DNA of 64,000 nucleotides from Pseudomonas brassicacearum subsp. brassicacearum (GCF_008801605.1 NZ_VZPJ01000001.1:992001-1056000); one strand, 5' to 3'; positions 46,765-55,931 are shown, counted from the stretch's first letter. The notes: generated by a model from the letters alone, not told the origin. A program made the numbers and translations.

Positions 46765-47982
46765 TCAACCCACCGTGCTGTAGGGCGTTGCTTGCGTAGT
46801 CGATGAAGATTCCCGGAGCGCTGACCGAGCGGCCAGCACCGTAAGAACAGCAGCAACGCCCAACACCGCCGCACTGGTTTCGAAGGTCGCGCGATAGCCA
46901 CTCAGGTCGAACAGAAGGCCGCCCACTGTCGCGCCCGCGGCGATGGCGAGCTGGACGATCGCCACCATCAGGCCGCCGCCGGCTTCGGCATCTTCCGGCA
47001 GCGTCCGCGAAAGCCAGGTCCACCAACCTACGGGCGCCGCCGTGGCCACCAGGCCCCAAAGGCCGAGCAGGACGGTCGTGATCGTGATCGAGCCACCGAA
47101 CCCCACCAGGGCAATGGCAATCGCGGCCATCAACAGCGGGATGACGATGAGCGTCCGATAGAGGTTGTTTTTCAGGCAGGCCCCGATCAGAAAGGTGCCC
47201 AGCAATCCCGCCACACCGATCACCAACAGCATGAAGGACAGCATGGAAACGCTCACCTGCGTCACCGTTTCAAGGAACGGTCGCAGGTAGGTGAACAACA
47301 TGAACTGGCCCATGAAAAATGTGCTGACCGCCAGCATGCCGAGTGCGACCGGCGCCCGGGTCATCAACTTGAAGACATTGGTACTGCCTTGCTTCGCCTG
47401 CGAAGGCATGGAGGGCAGGCGTAACAGCAGCCAGACCAGGGCGATGGCGGCGACGGGCACGATGCAGAAAAACGCGCCACGCCAACCGATGATCGCCCCC
47501 AGGAAACTGCCCAGCGGCGCAGCGATCACCGTCGCCAAGGCATTGCCGCCATTGACGATGGCCAGTGCCTGCGGAACCTGATCGTCCGGCACAAGCCGCA
47601 TGGCCGTGGCCGCCGACAGCGACCAGAAGCCGCCAATCGCCACGCCGATCAACGCGCGACCGAGCATGAATACCGCATAGTTTGGTGCAAACGCCGCCAC
47701 GGTGCCTGAAACGATCATCAGCAATGTCAGCCCCAAAAGGAGCCATTTGCGGTCGACCCGGGCGGCGATCGATGCGATGAACAGGCTGGTGATCAGGGCA
47801 AAGGCGCCAGAGACGGCAATGCCTTGACCGGCCTGCCCTTCGCTGACGTGAAGATCCGCCGCTACCGGCGTCAGCAAGCTGACTGGCATGAACTCCGAGG
47901 CAACGAGCACGAATGCGGCGAGGGCCATGGCAAGTACCGCGCCCCAGGCGGGCTGGACTTGTGGCGATGAGTTATCTGTCAT
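46765..47982 (-). CDS. MFS exporter, NepI-like
   Basis: 405 residues, twelve helices. ASEFMPVSLLTPVAADLHVSEG, ALIGVAIGGFWSLSAATAMRL, and VGWWTWLSRTLPEDAEAGGGLMVA are very like NepI, the E. coli purine-ribonucleoside exporter. It should export a nucleoside-like or drug-like compound with H+. It is convergent with the DoxX-like gene, 12 bases apart. Confidence 0.85.
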   Translation of the reverse strand: MTDNSSPQVQPAWGAVLAMALAAFVLVASEFMPVSLLTPVAADLHVSEGQAGQGIAVSGAFALITSLFIASIAARVDRKWLLLGLTLLMIVSGTVAAFAPNYAVFMLGRALIGVAIGGFWSLSAATAMRLVPDDQVPQALAIVNGGNALATVIAAPLGSFLGAIIGWRGAFFCIVPVAAIALVWLLLRLPSMPSQAKQGSTNVFKLMTRAPVALGMLAVSTFFMGQFMLFTYLRPFLETVTQVSVSMLSFMLLVIGVAGLLGTFLIGACLKNNLYRTLIVIPLLMAAIAIALVGFGGSITITTVLLGLWGLVATAAPVGWWTWLSRTLPEDAEAGGGLMVAIVQLAIAAGATVGGLLFDLSGYRATFETSAAVLGVAAVLTVLAARSALRESSSTTQATPYSTVG

Positions 47983-48065
47983 TGGAGGACAATCCTGTGT
48001 TTCTTTGATGGATCTGTGGGCAGATTGACGGCGGCATATTCAACACCACTGTCTCAGGCAGACCG

Positions 48066-48171
48066 CTATCGCGAGCAAGCTCGCTCCCACAGTTTTGAAT
48101 GGGGGTGTTCACATATTTCGTGCCCGCCACACCTCCCCGTGTGGGAGCGAGCTTGCTCGCGATGACAGCGG
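48066..48171. repeat. REP pair, opposite orientation, plus a half unit
   Basis: CTATCGCGAGCAAGCTCGCT (left) and GTGTGGGAGCGAGCTTGCTC (right), tail-to-tail. A half unit (CGCTTTCGCGAGCGG, about 48201-48216) follows beside the shared flank CATCCAACATCACCGCCTCA, near the 3' end of the ADH gene. Confidence 0.85.
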
Positions 48172-48232
48172 CACATCCAACATCACCGCCTCAGGCAGAC
48201 CGCTTTCGCGAGCGGTCCGCTGGCGCCTGTCT

Positions 48233-49282
48233 TCAGCCGACCAAGGTCGCGTTATCGATCACGAAGCGATACTTCACATCGCCCTTGAGCATGCGCTCGT
48301 AGGACGCGTTGATCTGCTCGGCCCGAACCAGTTCGATGTCGGCGACGATGCCGTGCTCTGCGCAGAAATCGAGCATCTCCTGGGTCTCGGGGATGCCGCC
48401 GATCATCGACCCGGCGAGGGTGCGCCGCTTCATGATCAGGTTGAAGACATTCGGCGAAGGATGCGGGGTTGCCGGGGCGCCCACCAGGGCCATCGTGCCG
48501 TCGCGCTTGAGCAGCACCAGCAACGCGTCCAGGTCGTGAGGGGCCGCCACGGTGTTCAAGATGAAATCGAAACTCTTGGTGTGCGCGACCATTTCTTCAG
48601 CATTGCGCGACACGACGACCTCGTCGGCCCCCAACTGCCTGGCATCCTCACGCTTGGACTCGGAGGTGGTGAACGCCACGACGTGAGCCCCCATCGCATG
48701 GGCAAGCTTGATGCCCATGTGGCCCAGGCCACCGATGCCGACCACGCCGACTTTCTTGCCCGGCCCGACGTTCCAGTGGCGCAGCGGCGAATAGGTGGTG
48801 ATGCCTGCGCAGAGCAGCGGCGCGACGGCGGCCAGTTGGGCTTCGGGGTGACGAATGCGCAACACATAGCGCTCATGCACCACGATGTTTTGCGAATAGC
48901 CACCCAGCGTCCAACCGGGCTCATCCGGGGTGGGAAAGTTGTAGGTCCCGATCATCCCGTCACAATAATTTTCCAGACCGCTGTCGCAGTCGTCGCAATG
49001 CTTGCAGCTGTCGACGATGCAGCCGACGCCCACCAGGTCGCCGGTCTTGAAGCCGGACACATGGGCGCCGACCGCCGCGACCCGACCGACGATTTCGTGG
49101 CCCGGCACGCAAGGGAACTGGGTACCCGCCCACTCGGCACGCACCTGGTGCAGGTCCGAATGGCAGATACCACAAAAAGCGATGTCGATCTGGACGTCAT
49201 GCGCGCCCGGCGTGCGACGAGTGATCTGCAGGGGTTCAAGGGGCTTGTCGCCCGCGTGGGCGCCGTAGGCTTGTACACGCAT
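48233..49282 (-). CDS. NAD(P)-dependent alcohol dehydrogenase, YahK type
   Basis: 349 residues from ATG 49282, GGAG seven bases ahead. Catalytic zinc ligands lie in CGICHSDLH (37-45) and GHEIVG (His62). The four structural zinc cysteines are in CIVDSCKHCDDCDSGLENYC. GIGGLGHMGIKLAHAMGA binds NADP. This is the YahK/AdhC cinnamyl-alcohol-dehydrogenase branch, which reduces many aldehydes. It is divergent from the AraC gene beside it, a common arrangement for aldehyde-response modules. Confidence 0.92.
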   Translation of the reverse strand: MRVQAYGAHAGDKPLEPLQITRRTPGAHDVQIDIAFCGICHSDLHQVRAEWAGTQFPCVPGHEIVGRVAAVGAHVSGFKTGDLVGVGCIVDSCKHCDDCDSGLENYCDGMIGTYNFPTPDEPGWTLGGYSQNIVVHERYVLRIRHPEAQLAAVAPLLCAGITTYSPLRHWNVGPGKKVGVVGIGGLGHMGIKLAHAMGAHVVAFTTSESKREDARQLGADEVVVSRNAEEMVAHTKSFDFILNTVAAPHDLDALLVLLKRDGTMALVGAPATPHPSPNVFNLIMKRRTLAGSMIGGIPETQEMLDFCAEHGIVADIELVRAEQINASYERMLKGDVKYRFVIDNATLVG

Positions 49283-49450
49283 CAGAAGACTCCTTGCTGG
49301 ATTGAATGAGGTTCTATCTTCAGGGCTCATCCCGGCCGGCAGGTAGTGCATTACGGTTAAATTCTTGCCTGATTCTATGAGCTTCTCCATTTCGCATAGG
49401 CAGCGCTTCGTTTGCCGAGTTAATGTTCTGCCTATAGCGCTTGAGCTGAG

Positions 49451-50377
49451 ATGACACCCGGACCCGACATGGCCATCCAACGCAGATCCGTACAAGAGAC
49501 TCTGGCCGCCATCATCGGCGGCCGGACCTCACACCCGGGCGACTTTGAAACGCCCATCGCCGGCCTCGCCTTCTTTCGGCGTGAAGCCCCGGCGCCGCCG
49601 GTGATTTGCATGATCGAACCGAGCATCGTGCTGGTGGCCCAAGGCGAGAAGCAGGTCTGGATCGGCGGCGAAGCCTATGGCTACGACACCGGGCGGTTCC
49701 TCATGACCTCCCTGGACATCCCCGCCAATTCCGAGGTGATGCAGGCCAGCCCGGAACAGCCCTGCCTGGGCCTGGTCCTGAGGCTCGACTTGCGCATGGT
49801 GGCCGATCTGATCGCCCAAGGCAGCCTGTCGCCGCCGCGTGATCGAGCAGTCGGGATCGGCGCGGGGATTGGCACCGCAACACCCGACCTGCTGGCGCCG
49901 TTCGCACGTCTGCTGGGGTTGCTGGATGAACCCGAAGCGATCCCCATATTGGCGCCGTTGATCCAGCGTGAGATCCACTACCGGTTGCTGCTCAGCGACC
50001 AGGCCGCCCGGCTGCGGCAGATCGCCTCGGTCGATAGCCAGGGCTACCGGATCGCCAAGGCCATCGACTGGTTGAAATTGAACTACACCGAACCCGTGCG
50101 CGTAGACGACCTCGCCGCGCGAGTGCAAATGAGTGCGCCGACGTTTCACCACCACTTCCGCCAGCTCACGGCGATGAGCCCGCTGCAATACCAGAAGTGG
50201 CTGCGGTTGAACGAAGCAAAACGCTTGATGCTCAACGAGCACGTGGACGTGGCGAGTGCGGCCTTCAAGGTGGGTTACGAAAGCCCTTCCCAGTTCAGCC
50301 GCGAATACGCCCGCTTGTTTGGCGTGCCGCCCAAGCGCGACATTGCGGCGCTACGCGGGTCGGCCAAGGCTGGTTGA
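49451..50377 (+). CDS. AraC-family regulator with AraC_N cupin domain (YqhC-like)
   Basis: 308 residues. ATG 49451 chosen; ATG 49469 is also possible. Residues about 25-165 are the AraC_N cupin (TPIAGLAFFRREAPAPPVICMIEPSIVLVAQGEKQ). The C-terminal HTH pair is DLAARVQMSAPTFHHHFRQL and AAFKVGYESPSQFSREYARLFG. Divergent from the alcohol dehydrogenase gene (168 bases between), it is very probably its aldehyde-responsive activator, as YqhC is of yqhD in E. coli; that is an inference from layout. Confidence 0.88.
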   Translation: MTPGPDMAIQRRSVQETLAAIIGGRTSHPGDFETPIAGLAFFRREAPAPPVICMIEPSIVLVAQGEKQVWIGGEAYGYDTGRFLMTSLDIPANSEVMQASPEQPCLGLVLRLDLRMVADLIAQGSLSPPRDRAVGIGAGIGTATPDLLAPFARLLGLLDEPEAIPILAPLIQREIHYRLLLSDQAARLRQIASVDSQGYRIAKAIDWLKLNYTEPVRVDDLAARVQMSAPTFHHHFRQLTAMSPLQYQKWLRLNEAKRLMLNEHVDVASAAFKVGYESPSQFSREYARLFGVPPKRDIAALRGSAKAG

Positions 50378-50381
50378 TTCA

Positions 50382-51878
50382 TCAGTGGGAGCAAAGCTTG
50401 CTCCCACTGAGCGGTGCCTTTTGCGCCAACGCAACGCACCTCTGCGCCAGGATCATCGTCGGATCAACAAGCGCTACCCTGTGCCCATTGATCTCGAACG
50501 CCTCGCAATGCGCCAGCACCAGCGGCAACTCCGTGCACCCCAGGATCAACACCCCCGCCCCCAGCTCGCACAGATGCTCGGCCGCCAGCAACAGTTGCTC
50601 CTTGCAGAGCCCCTGTGTGAAGCCGGCCTTGATACCCCGCGGTCCGTAGATGGCGTCCATGACCATCGCCTGGTAATCGACACCTGGCGTGAGGACCTGG
50701 AGCCCGGCCTGGCGCGCCGCCTGGTGATAGACCTGGCTCTGCACCGTACCGGAAGTCGCCAGCAGGCCAATCGCCTTGCCCGAACCATAGGTGCGCGCGA
50801 TCCACTCCACCGTCTCACTCAACATATTCACGATGGGCACCCTCAGGTGCGCCTGGATCCGCTCGACGAAGGCATGGGCAGTGTTGCAGGGAATCGCAAT
50901 GGCATTGGCGCCAGCACTTTCGAGACGTTTGCAGGCGGCATACATCGCCATCGTCGGGTCGGTTTCATCGCGCAGCAGGTTGGCCGTCCGATCCGGTATC
51001 TGCGGGTTTTGCTCGACCACCATCTTGATGTGGTCCTGGTCCTTTCCCGCCGGGGTATTGGCCACCACCTTGGCCATGAAGTCCACCGTGGCGGCTGGCC
51101 CAACGCCGCCCACGATGCCCAGCTTGAAAGGTGGGCGCCTGGGCTGCTGGTCCAGCGTTGCGAAGTCGGCGTAGATCTCATTGACGTCCAGCACGGTGAT
51201 CCCGCGACGCTGCAAATCGGCACAGACCAGGGACAGCTCGGTCATGCCGGGCAGGATCACCGTCGCACCCTGGGCCTGCAACGAGAGGCACGCCTGGTAG
51301 ACCGCTTCAAGCGGCACGCCTTCGAGGTGACCGTCCTTGATGCCGTTGAGACCGTACATCGCCTCCATCAACCCCGCTTGAGCGTCTGCGTCGGGGTAAA
51401 CAATCTGGAAGTCTTTGCCGAAATGTCGCTCGAACAATCCGCAATGGCGCACGAAGTCGGAGGCGATCACCCCCAAAGTCGTCTTGGGCGGCACCGTGTG
51501 GCTGACGTGCCGGGTCAAGGCGGCCATCATGTCCAGCACGGGAATGCCCAACTCCTCCTCGATTTCAGCGCGAAAGGTATGGCTGGCGAAGCACGGGAGC
51601 ATCACCGCATCGAAGCCACTGTCCTCGAACGACTTGCACACCTGGAACACATAGAACTTGCGCGACGTCATGCTCGCGCCCTGGTCCAGCGGCAGCAGCA
51701 CGTCCTTGAACGGGTGCTGCTCGAACAGGAAATGGTAGCGCCCCTGATCCTCGAGCACTGCCCGGGACTTGACCAATTTGTAGAACAGATCGCCCCCGGC
51801 CAGTGACCCAAGCCCGCCGACGATGCCCAACTTGCGCACCACAGAAGCCTTGTGACTCGACTTCGCTTTAGCCTTCAT
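50382..51878 (-). CDS. Tandem aspartate/glutamate racemase-family protein
   Basis: 498 residues from ATG 51878, GGAG six bases ahead. Two racemase domains in one chain. The N half has the first catalytic cysteine (Cys96 in LPCFASH) but its second is missing: PGMTEL at 210-215 where active members have GCTEL. The C half has both (Cys331 in IPCNTAH, Cys448 in LGCTEL). So only the C half should be active. The last residues SGSKLCSH and the stop fall in a REP-like hairpin (50384-50408). It lies ten bases from the transporter gene and shares its direction, so it probably supplies or uses the transported D/L-amino acid. Confidence 0.88.
   Translation of the reverse strand: MKAKAKSSHKASVVRKLGIVGGLGSLAGGDLFYKLVKSRAVLEDQGRYHFLFEQHPFKDVLLPLDQGASMTSRKFYVFQVCKSFEDSGFDAVMLPCFASHTFRAEIEEELGIPVLDMMAALTRHVSHTVPPKTTLGVIASDFVRHCGLFERHFGKDFQIVYPDADAQAGLMEAMYGLNGIKDGHLEGVPLEAVYQACLSLQAQGATVILPGMTELSLVCADLQRRGITVLDVNEIYADFATLDQQPRRPPFKLGIVGGVGPAATVDFMAKVVANTPAGKDQDHIKMVVEQNPQIPDRTANLLRDETDPTMAMYAACKRLESAGANAIAIPCNTAHAFVERIQAHLRVPIVNMLSETVEWIARTYGSGKAIGLLATSGTVQSQVYHQAARQAGLQVLTPGVDYQAMVMDAIYGPRGIKAGFTQGLCKEQLLLAAEHLCELGAGVLILGCTELPLVLAHCEAFEINGHRVALVDPTMILAQRCVALAQKAPLSGSKLCSH
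50384..50408. repeat. REP-like hairpin overlapping the racemase 3' end
   Basis: AGTGGGAGC ... GCTCCCACT, a single REP-type unit in which the minus strand supplies the last eight codons (SGSKLCSH) and the TGA of the racemase gene. Confidence 0.75.
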
Positions 51879-51888
51879 GAACGTCTCC

Positions 51889-53184
51889 TCAAGCCACCGG
51901 CACCGGCTCGGATCGCGACCGAACCGGGGCATGTACGCCCTCGTCCTCGTCGACCTCTTCGTGTGGTTCGGACTTGGCGACAACCGCCGTCGCGATGCTG
52001 TTACCCACCACGTTGGTGGCCGTGCGGGCCATATCGAGGAACTGGTCGATACCGATGATCAACAACAGCCCCGCCTCGGGAAGATTGAACATCGGCAACG
52101 TGGCCGCGACCACGACCACCGAAGCCCGCGCGACACCGGCCATGCCCTTGCTGGTGATCATGAGTGTCAGAAGAATCAGGATCTGCTGCGTGAAACTCAA
52201 ATCAATGTTGTAGGCCTGGGCAATGAACAGGATGGCGAACGCCTGGTACATCATGGAACCGTCGAGGTTGAACGAATAACCCAGGGGCAACACGAAGCTG
52301 GACACGCGCTTTGGCGCGCCAAACTTCTCCAGCGCCTCGATGGTTTTCGGGTAGGCGGACTCACTGCTGGCGGTGGAAAAGGCCAGGAGAATCGGTTCGC
52401 GAATAAGCTTGCCGAGGTGGAAAACCGAGCGACCAAGGAACAGGTAACCGGCACCGAACAGCAACGCCCAGAGAATCATGATCCCCAGGTAGAACTCAGC
52501 AATCAGCTTGCCGTAATCCACCAGCAAGCCAAGCCCCTGGGTGGTAATGGCCGAGGCGATCGCGGCAAACACCCCAATCGGCGCGAACGCCATCACGTAG
52601 TCGGTGATCTTGAACATCACCTTCGCCAGCTCTTCGATGGAATCGGTGATCCGGGTGTAGCCCGCCCGTTTCACACCGGCCAGTGCAAAGCCGAAGAACA
52701 GCGAAAACACCACGATCTGCAGGATCTCGTTGTTGGCCATCGCTTCGGCAATGCTGCGCGGAAACACATGGCCGATGAACGCCTTGAGACTGAAGTCGCC
52801 GGTATTGACCGGCACGGCCGCCGTTGCGTGCTGGGCCACGTCCATGTTCAACCCGGCACCGGGTTGAAACAGGTTGACCAGGCCCATCCCGATCAGCAGC
52901 GACACAAGCGAAGCGGTGACGAACCAGGCCATCGCCCGAGCCCCGATCCTGCCAACGGAACGGGAATTGCCCATGCTGGCGATACCACCCACCAATGTCG
53001 CGAAGACCAGCGGCGCGATGATCATCTTGATCATGCGCAGGAAAATGTCAGTGACCATCGAGAAGTAAGTGGCGATCTCTTTGGCACTTTGCTCGCTCCC
53101 TGCGAAATGGTGACACGCCCAACCAACAAGTACGCCCAGGGCAATGCCCATTGCAATTCGACGTGGGAGCTTATTCTTCTTCAC
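51889..53184 (-). CDS. Proton:glutamate/dicarboxylate symporter (DAACS family)
   Basis: 431 residues. IDKVTDIFLRMIKMIIAPLVF-type segment (FSMVTDIFLRMIKMIIAPLV, about 42-61), HP1 tip AFSTASSESAYPKTIEALEKFG, and NLDGSMMYQAFAILFIAQAYN with the substrate-binding Asp near 305, then FLDMARTATNVVGNSIATAVV. This is the DctA/GltP group. A highly acidic C-tail (HEEVDEDEG) follows. Given the racemase beside it, aspartate or glutamate is a likely cargo. Confidence 0.9.
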   Translation of the reverse strand: MKKNKLPRRIAMGIALGVLVGWACHHFAGSEQSAKEIATYFSMVTDIFLRMIKMIIAPLVFATLVGGIASMGNSRSVGRIGARAMAWFVTASLVSLLIGMGLVNLFQPGAGLNMDVAQHATAAVPVNTGDFSLKAFIGHVFPRSIAEAMANNEILQIVVFSLFFGFALAGVKRAGYTRITDSIEELAKVMFKITDYVMAFAPIGVFAAIASAITTQGLGLLVDYGKLIAEFYLGIMILWALLFGAGYLFLGRSVFHLGKLIREPILLAFSTASSESAYPKTIEALEKFGAPKRVSSFVLPLGYSFNLDGSMMYQAFAILFIAQAYNIDLSFTQQILILLTLMITSKGMAGVARASVVVVAATLPMFNLPEAGLLLIIGIDQFLDMARTATNVVGNSIATAVVAKSEPHEEVDEDEGVHAPVRSRSEPVPVA

Positions 53185-53285
53185 GGTGCTGTCCTCAAGT
53201 AGTTCTTGGAGTTTTTTACTTGGCAGGGATCGATTCTAAGGAGCGTATTCGGGAGGATGATGAGTAATCCAGCTAGCCCCATGCG

Positions 53286-53307
53286 CTTTTGGAATAGTTA
53301 GCAAAAG
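53286..53307 (+). promoter_or_regulatory. Dyad between the transporter and LysR genes
   Basis: CTTTTG-N10-CAAAAG in the divergent promoter region, about 60 bases ahead of the LysR ATG. A candidate LysR binding site or repressor site; not more than suggestive. Confidence 0.35.
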
Positions 53308-53366
53308 GCCGCGCTATGCCGGGGAGTTGCACAGTAAAATCGAGCCCTCACAACGGGGATTCCGAT

Positions 53367-54314
53367 ATGCAACTCAAGTGGCTGGATGATCTTCTGGCGA
53401 TTGGTGAATGGAAAAACTTCTCCCGTGCGGCCGAGGTTCGTTGCGTGACGCAATCGGCCTTGTCACGGCGTATCCGCTCACTTGAGGAATGGGTGGGCGT
53501 CAAGCTGGTGGACCGGGGCACCTACCCTGTCCAACTCACACCCGCGGGAGTCACCTTCTGCGATGAAAGCCGAGAGGCCCTCGCCGGATTACTGAGGTTG
53601 CGCTCGACGCTGCGCGACGTGGAACGAATGCCCGGACGCTCGATCCAGATCACCGCCGGCCACAGCCTGTCCATGACCTTCCTGCCCAAGTGGCTCTCGC
53701 AGTTCCAGCAACACAACGAACAGTTCAACGCCCGGGTGGTGGCCGCCAACATTCATGACGCCGTCATTGCATTGGAAGAAGGCAGTTGCGACTTGATGAT
53801 GGTCTACCACCATCCGCTTGCGCCCATCCTGCTGGACCCCGAGCGTTTTGGCAGCCTGGTGCTCGGCCACGATGCGTTCATCCCCCTGTGCGCGCCCAAC
53901 CGCAAGGGCGAACCGCTGTTCCGCCTGCCCGGCCGCGCCGGTAAACCAGTGCCCTACCTGGCCTACACGGCAACGACGTTCCTCGGACGCGTGGCGGATA
54001 TCGTCATCAACAACGGCCCTGAACCGATCGCGCTGGAACGCTGCTATGAAGCGGACATGGCGATGCTGCTGATGCGCATGGCCATCGAGGGCTACGGCGT
54101 GGCCTGGTTGCCGCAGAGTGCGGTGGCCGACGAGTTGGAGCGCGGGCTGTTGGTGCGGGCCGGTGGCGAGCAATGGAGCACGCGCCTGGAGATTCGCTCG
54201 TACTGTGCGATTGCCAATCGCAACCCGACGATGCGTAAGCTGTGGAAGACCTTGGAAGGCGCTTCGTTGCAGCGGCCGGGCAGCGCACCCTCTGTGTCAG
54301 AAGGTGCGAACTGA
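53367..54314 (+). CDS. LysR-family transcriptional regulator
   Basis: 315 residues from ATG 53367 with GGGGA ahead. The N-terminal wHTH is MQLKWLDDLLAIGEWKNFSR with VTQSALSRRIRSLEEW as recognition part. The effector domain follows (GRSIQITAGHSLSMTFLPKWL). Divergent from the transporter-racemase pair, it is the probable regulator of these genes. Confidence 0.9.
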   Translation: MQLKWLDDLLAIGEWKNFSRAAEVRCVTQSALSRRIRSLEEWVGVKLVDRGTYPVQLTPAGVTFCDESREALAGLLRLRSTLRDVERMPGRSIQITAGHSLSMTFLPKWLSQFQQHNEQFNARVVAANIHDAVIALEEGSCDLMMVYHHPLAPILLDPERFGSLVLGHDAFIPLCAPNRKGEPLFRLPGRAGKPVPYLAYTATTFLGRVADIVINNGPEPIALERCYEADMAMLLMRMAIEGYGVAWLPQSAVADELERGLLVRAGGEQWSTRLEIRSYCAIANRNPTMRKLWKTLEGASLQRPGSAPSVSEGAN

Positions 54315-54324
54315 TCGGTGGAGG

Positions 54325-55185
54325 CTACGCGTTCAAGCCGATCCAGCCATGGATGCCCACGTAGAGACCGACGCCGATGATCAACACGCTGGACAAGTAA
54401 GGTGCCCGGCGAGCAACGGTGCCCAGCCAAGGCCAGCGATTGGACGCCTGCCGTGCGCCAATGGCCGCCGCAGCCCCCACGGTCACCAGGGTAATCGCCA
54501 AGCCGATGCTGAAGCACAGGACGAGCAGGCCGCCCAGCGCGACTTCTTTGACCTGGAGACACAACAGCAGGACGGTAATGGCCGCGGGGCAAGGAATCAG
54601 CCCGCCCGTCAGGCCGAACACGATGATCTGGCCGGTGGTGACCTCCCGGTTGGTGAAGCGCTTGCGGATATCATTGGCATGCGCCTGTTCGTGGGCGTCC
54701 TGGTAACCCTCCAGCGACAGCGCCAGGCCTTTGGGTTCGGGATGCCCGTGGTCATGTTCGTGGTGGTGGTGATGATGATCGTGATCGTGATCGTGATCGT
54801 GATGATGGTGGTCGTGACTTTGCGCGAACCTGAACATCTGCTCGCCGCGCCAGGTACGCCACAGCATCCACAGCGCGATGGCAATGATCAGCGCAGCGGA
54901 TGCCAGTTGGAAATAAGGCTCGGTGGTTTCGGCGTCCAACTCCTGGCCCAAGTACATGCCGCCGATCGCGACCAGCCACACCACCGCAGTGTGGGATAGC
55001 GTAGCCGCCAAGCCCAGCAACACCGCCTGCTTGACCGAGCCCCGAATCGCCACGATAAACGCCGCCATCATGGTTTTCGAATGACCAGGCTCCAGGCCAT
55101 GCAAGGCGCCCAGCAAGATAGCGCTGGGGAAATACAGCCAGGCGTGAGTGCCACCCTGTTGTAGCAATTCAGCAAAATTGGGCAT
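54325..55185 (-). CDS. rcnA: Nickel/cobalt exporter, RcnA family
   Basis: 286 residues with about six helices. The long His/Asp-rich loop (from about residue 124, SHDHHHHDHDHDHDHHHH) between helices three and four is typical of RcnA. SAILLGALHGLEPGHSKTMMAAF (about 21-43) carries the HX4D-like metal motif, and GLTGGLIPCPAAITVLLLC closes the core. It exports Ni2+ and Co2+. Its loop DNA is a tandem GATCGTGATCG repeat, a place where length could vary. Ends ten bases from the LysR stop. Confidence 0.93.
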   Translation of the reverse strand: MPNFAELLQQGGTHAWLYFPSAILLGALHGLEPGHSKTMMAAFIVAIRGSVKQAVLLGLAATLSHTAVVWLVAIGGMYLGQELDAETTEPYFQLASAALIIAIALWMLWRTWRGEQMFRFAQSHDHHHHDHDHDHDHHHHHHEHDHGHPEPKGLALSLEGYQDAHEQAHANDIRKRFTNREVTTGQIIVFGLTGGLIPCPAAITVLLLCLQVKEVALGGLLVLCFSIGLAITLVTVGAAAAIGARQASNRWPWLGTVARRAPYLSSVLIIGVGLYVGIHGWIGLNA

Positions 55186-55192
55186 GTCGGGC

Positions 55193-55480
55193 CTAGAGAT
55201 ACTTGGTGATTTGTTTGAAGGCTTCCAGCGGCGCGCGCTCGCCTTTATGCAACGACGAAACGGTGTCCTCCAGGCAGTGATCGATGTGATCCTGGATCAA
55301 CGTCCGCTTGGCCTGGCACACCGCTTTCTCCACCGCATGCAACTGCTGGGCAATATCCACGCACTCACGACCCTCTTCGATCATCGTGATAATGCTGCGC
55401 AAATGACCGTCTGCCCGCTTGAGACGCTTGACGATCGCCGCATGGCTTTGGTGGGGATGTTCGTGGTCGTGCGCACTCAT
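55193..55480 (-). CDS. CsoR/RcnR-family metal sensor, repressor of the exporter
   Basis: 95 residues. All-helical, with a His-rich N-end (SAHDHEHPHQSH). Metal ligands at CsoR spacing: Cys40, His65, Cys69 (ECVDIAQQ and DHIDHCLED), the 25 and 4 intervals of the copper sensor CsoR, plus extra His68. HAIVKRLKRADGHLRSIITMI-type helix one (HAAIVKRLKRADGHLRSI) matches DmeR/FrmR relatives. Seven bases upstream of rcnA. The partner gene points to Ni/Co, the ligand set to a CsoR-like site, so the metal is uncertain. Confidence 0.85.
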   Translation of the reverse strand: MSAHDHEHPHQSHAAIVKRLKRADGHLRSIITMIEEGRECVDIAQQLHAVEKAVCQAKRTLIQDHIDHCLEDTVSSLHKGERAPLEAFKQITKYL

Positions 55481-55520
55481 GACTTGAGCCCTGTGTTTCG
55501 GTGAATTTACCCCGTCATCC

Positions 55521-55539
55521 TATCCCCCCAGGGAGGATA
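55521..55539 (-). promoter_or_regulatory. Operator candidate for the metal sensor
   Basis: TATCCCCCCAGGGAGGATA: arms TATCC/GGATA around a G/C tract, 41 bases upstream of the sensor start. RcnR- and CsoR-type operators have this form (AT-arms flanking a G-tract). Confidence 0.5.
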
Positions 55540-55569
55540 CAAGCAAACCCATCGAAACGCCGACTAACC

Positions 55570-55931
55570 TGTGGGAGCGGGCTTGCTCGCGATGACGGCA
55601 GCACATCCAACATCCCCACCAACTGCCCCACCGCTATCGCTAGCAAGCTCGCTCCAACAATGGATTTACGGTGAACGCACTATCTGTGAACACCCCGGAA
55701 AAAACTGTGGGAGCGAGCTTGCTCGCGATGACGGCATCACATCCAACATCCTCACCAACTGACCCACCGCTATCGCGAGCAAGCCCGCTCCCACACAGGA
55801 ATTTGTGGTGAACGCACTATCTGTGAACACCCCTGAAAAACTGTGGGAGCGAGCTTGCTCGCGATAACGGCATCACATCCAACATCCCCAACAACTGTCC
55901 CACCGCTTTCGCGAGCAAGCCCGCTCCCACA
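55570..55931. repeat. Triple tandem array of REP pairs
   Basis: Three REP doublets start at 55570, 55705 and 55841, so the unit repeats every 135-136 bases. Between doublets lies a shared linker (GGTGAACGCACTATCTGTGA then ACACCCC). Inside, the loops share CATCACATCCAACATCC. One left unit of the first doublet carries GAGCGGGCTTGCTCGC and the last right unit has TTTCGCGAGCAAGCCCGC. Such arrays are produced by RAYT-type transposition or by local duplication. Confidence 0.9.

Noticed and set aside
54770..54830. Tandem GATCGTGATCG repeat as a regulatory array
   Set aside because: It is the coding sequence of the His/Asp-rich loop of RcnA.
55570..55931. CRISPR array
   Set aside because: Repeats are REP doublets with conserved linkers; spacers are not unique and no cas gene is present.
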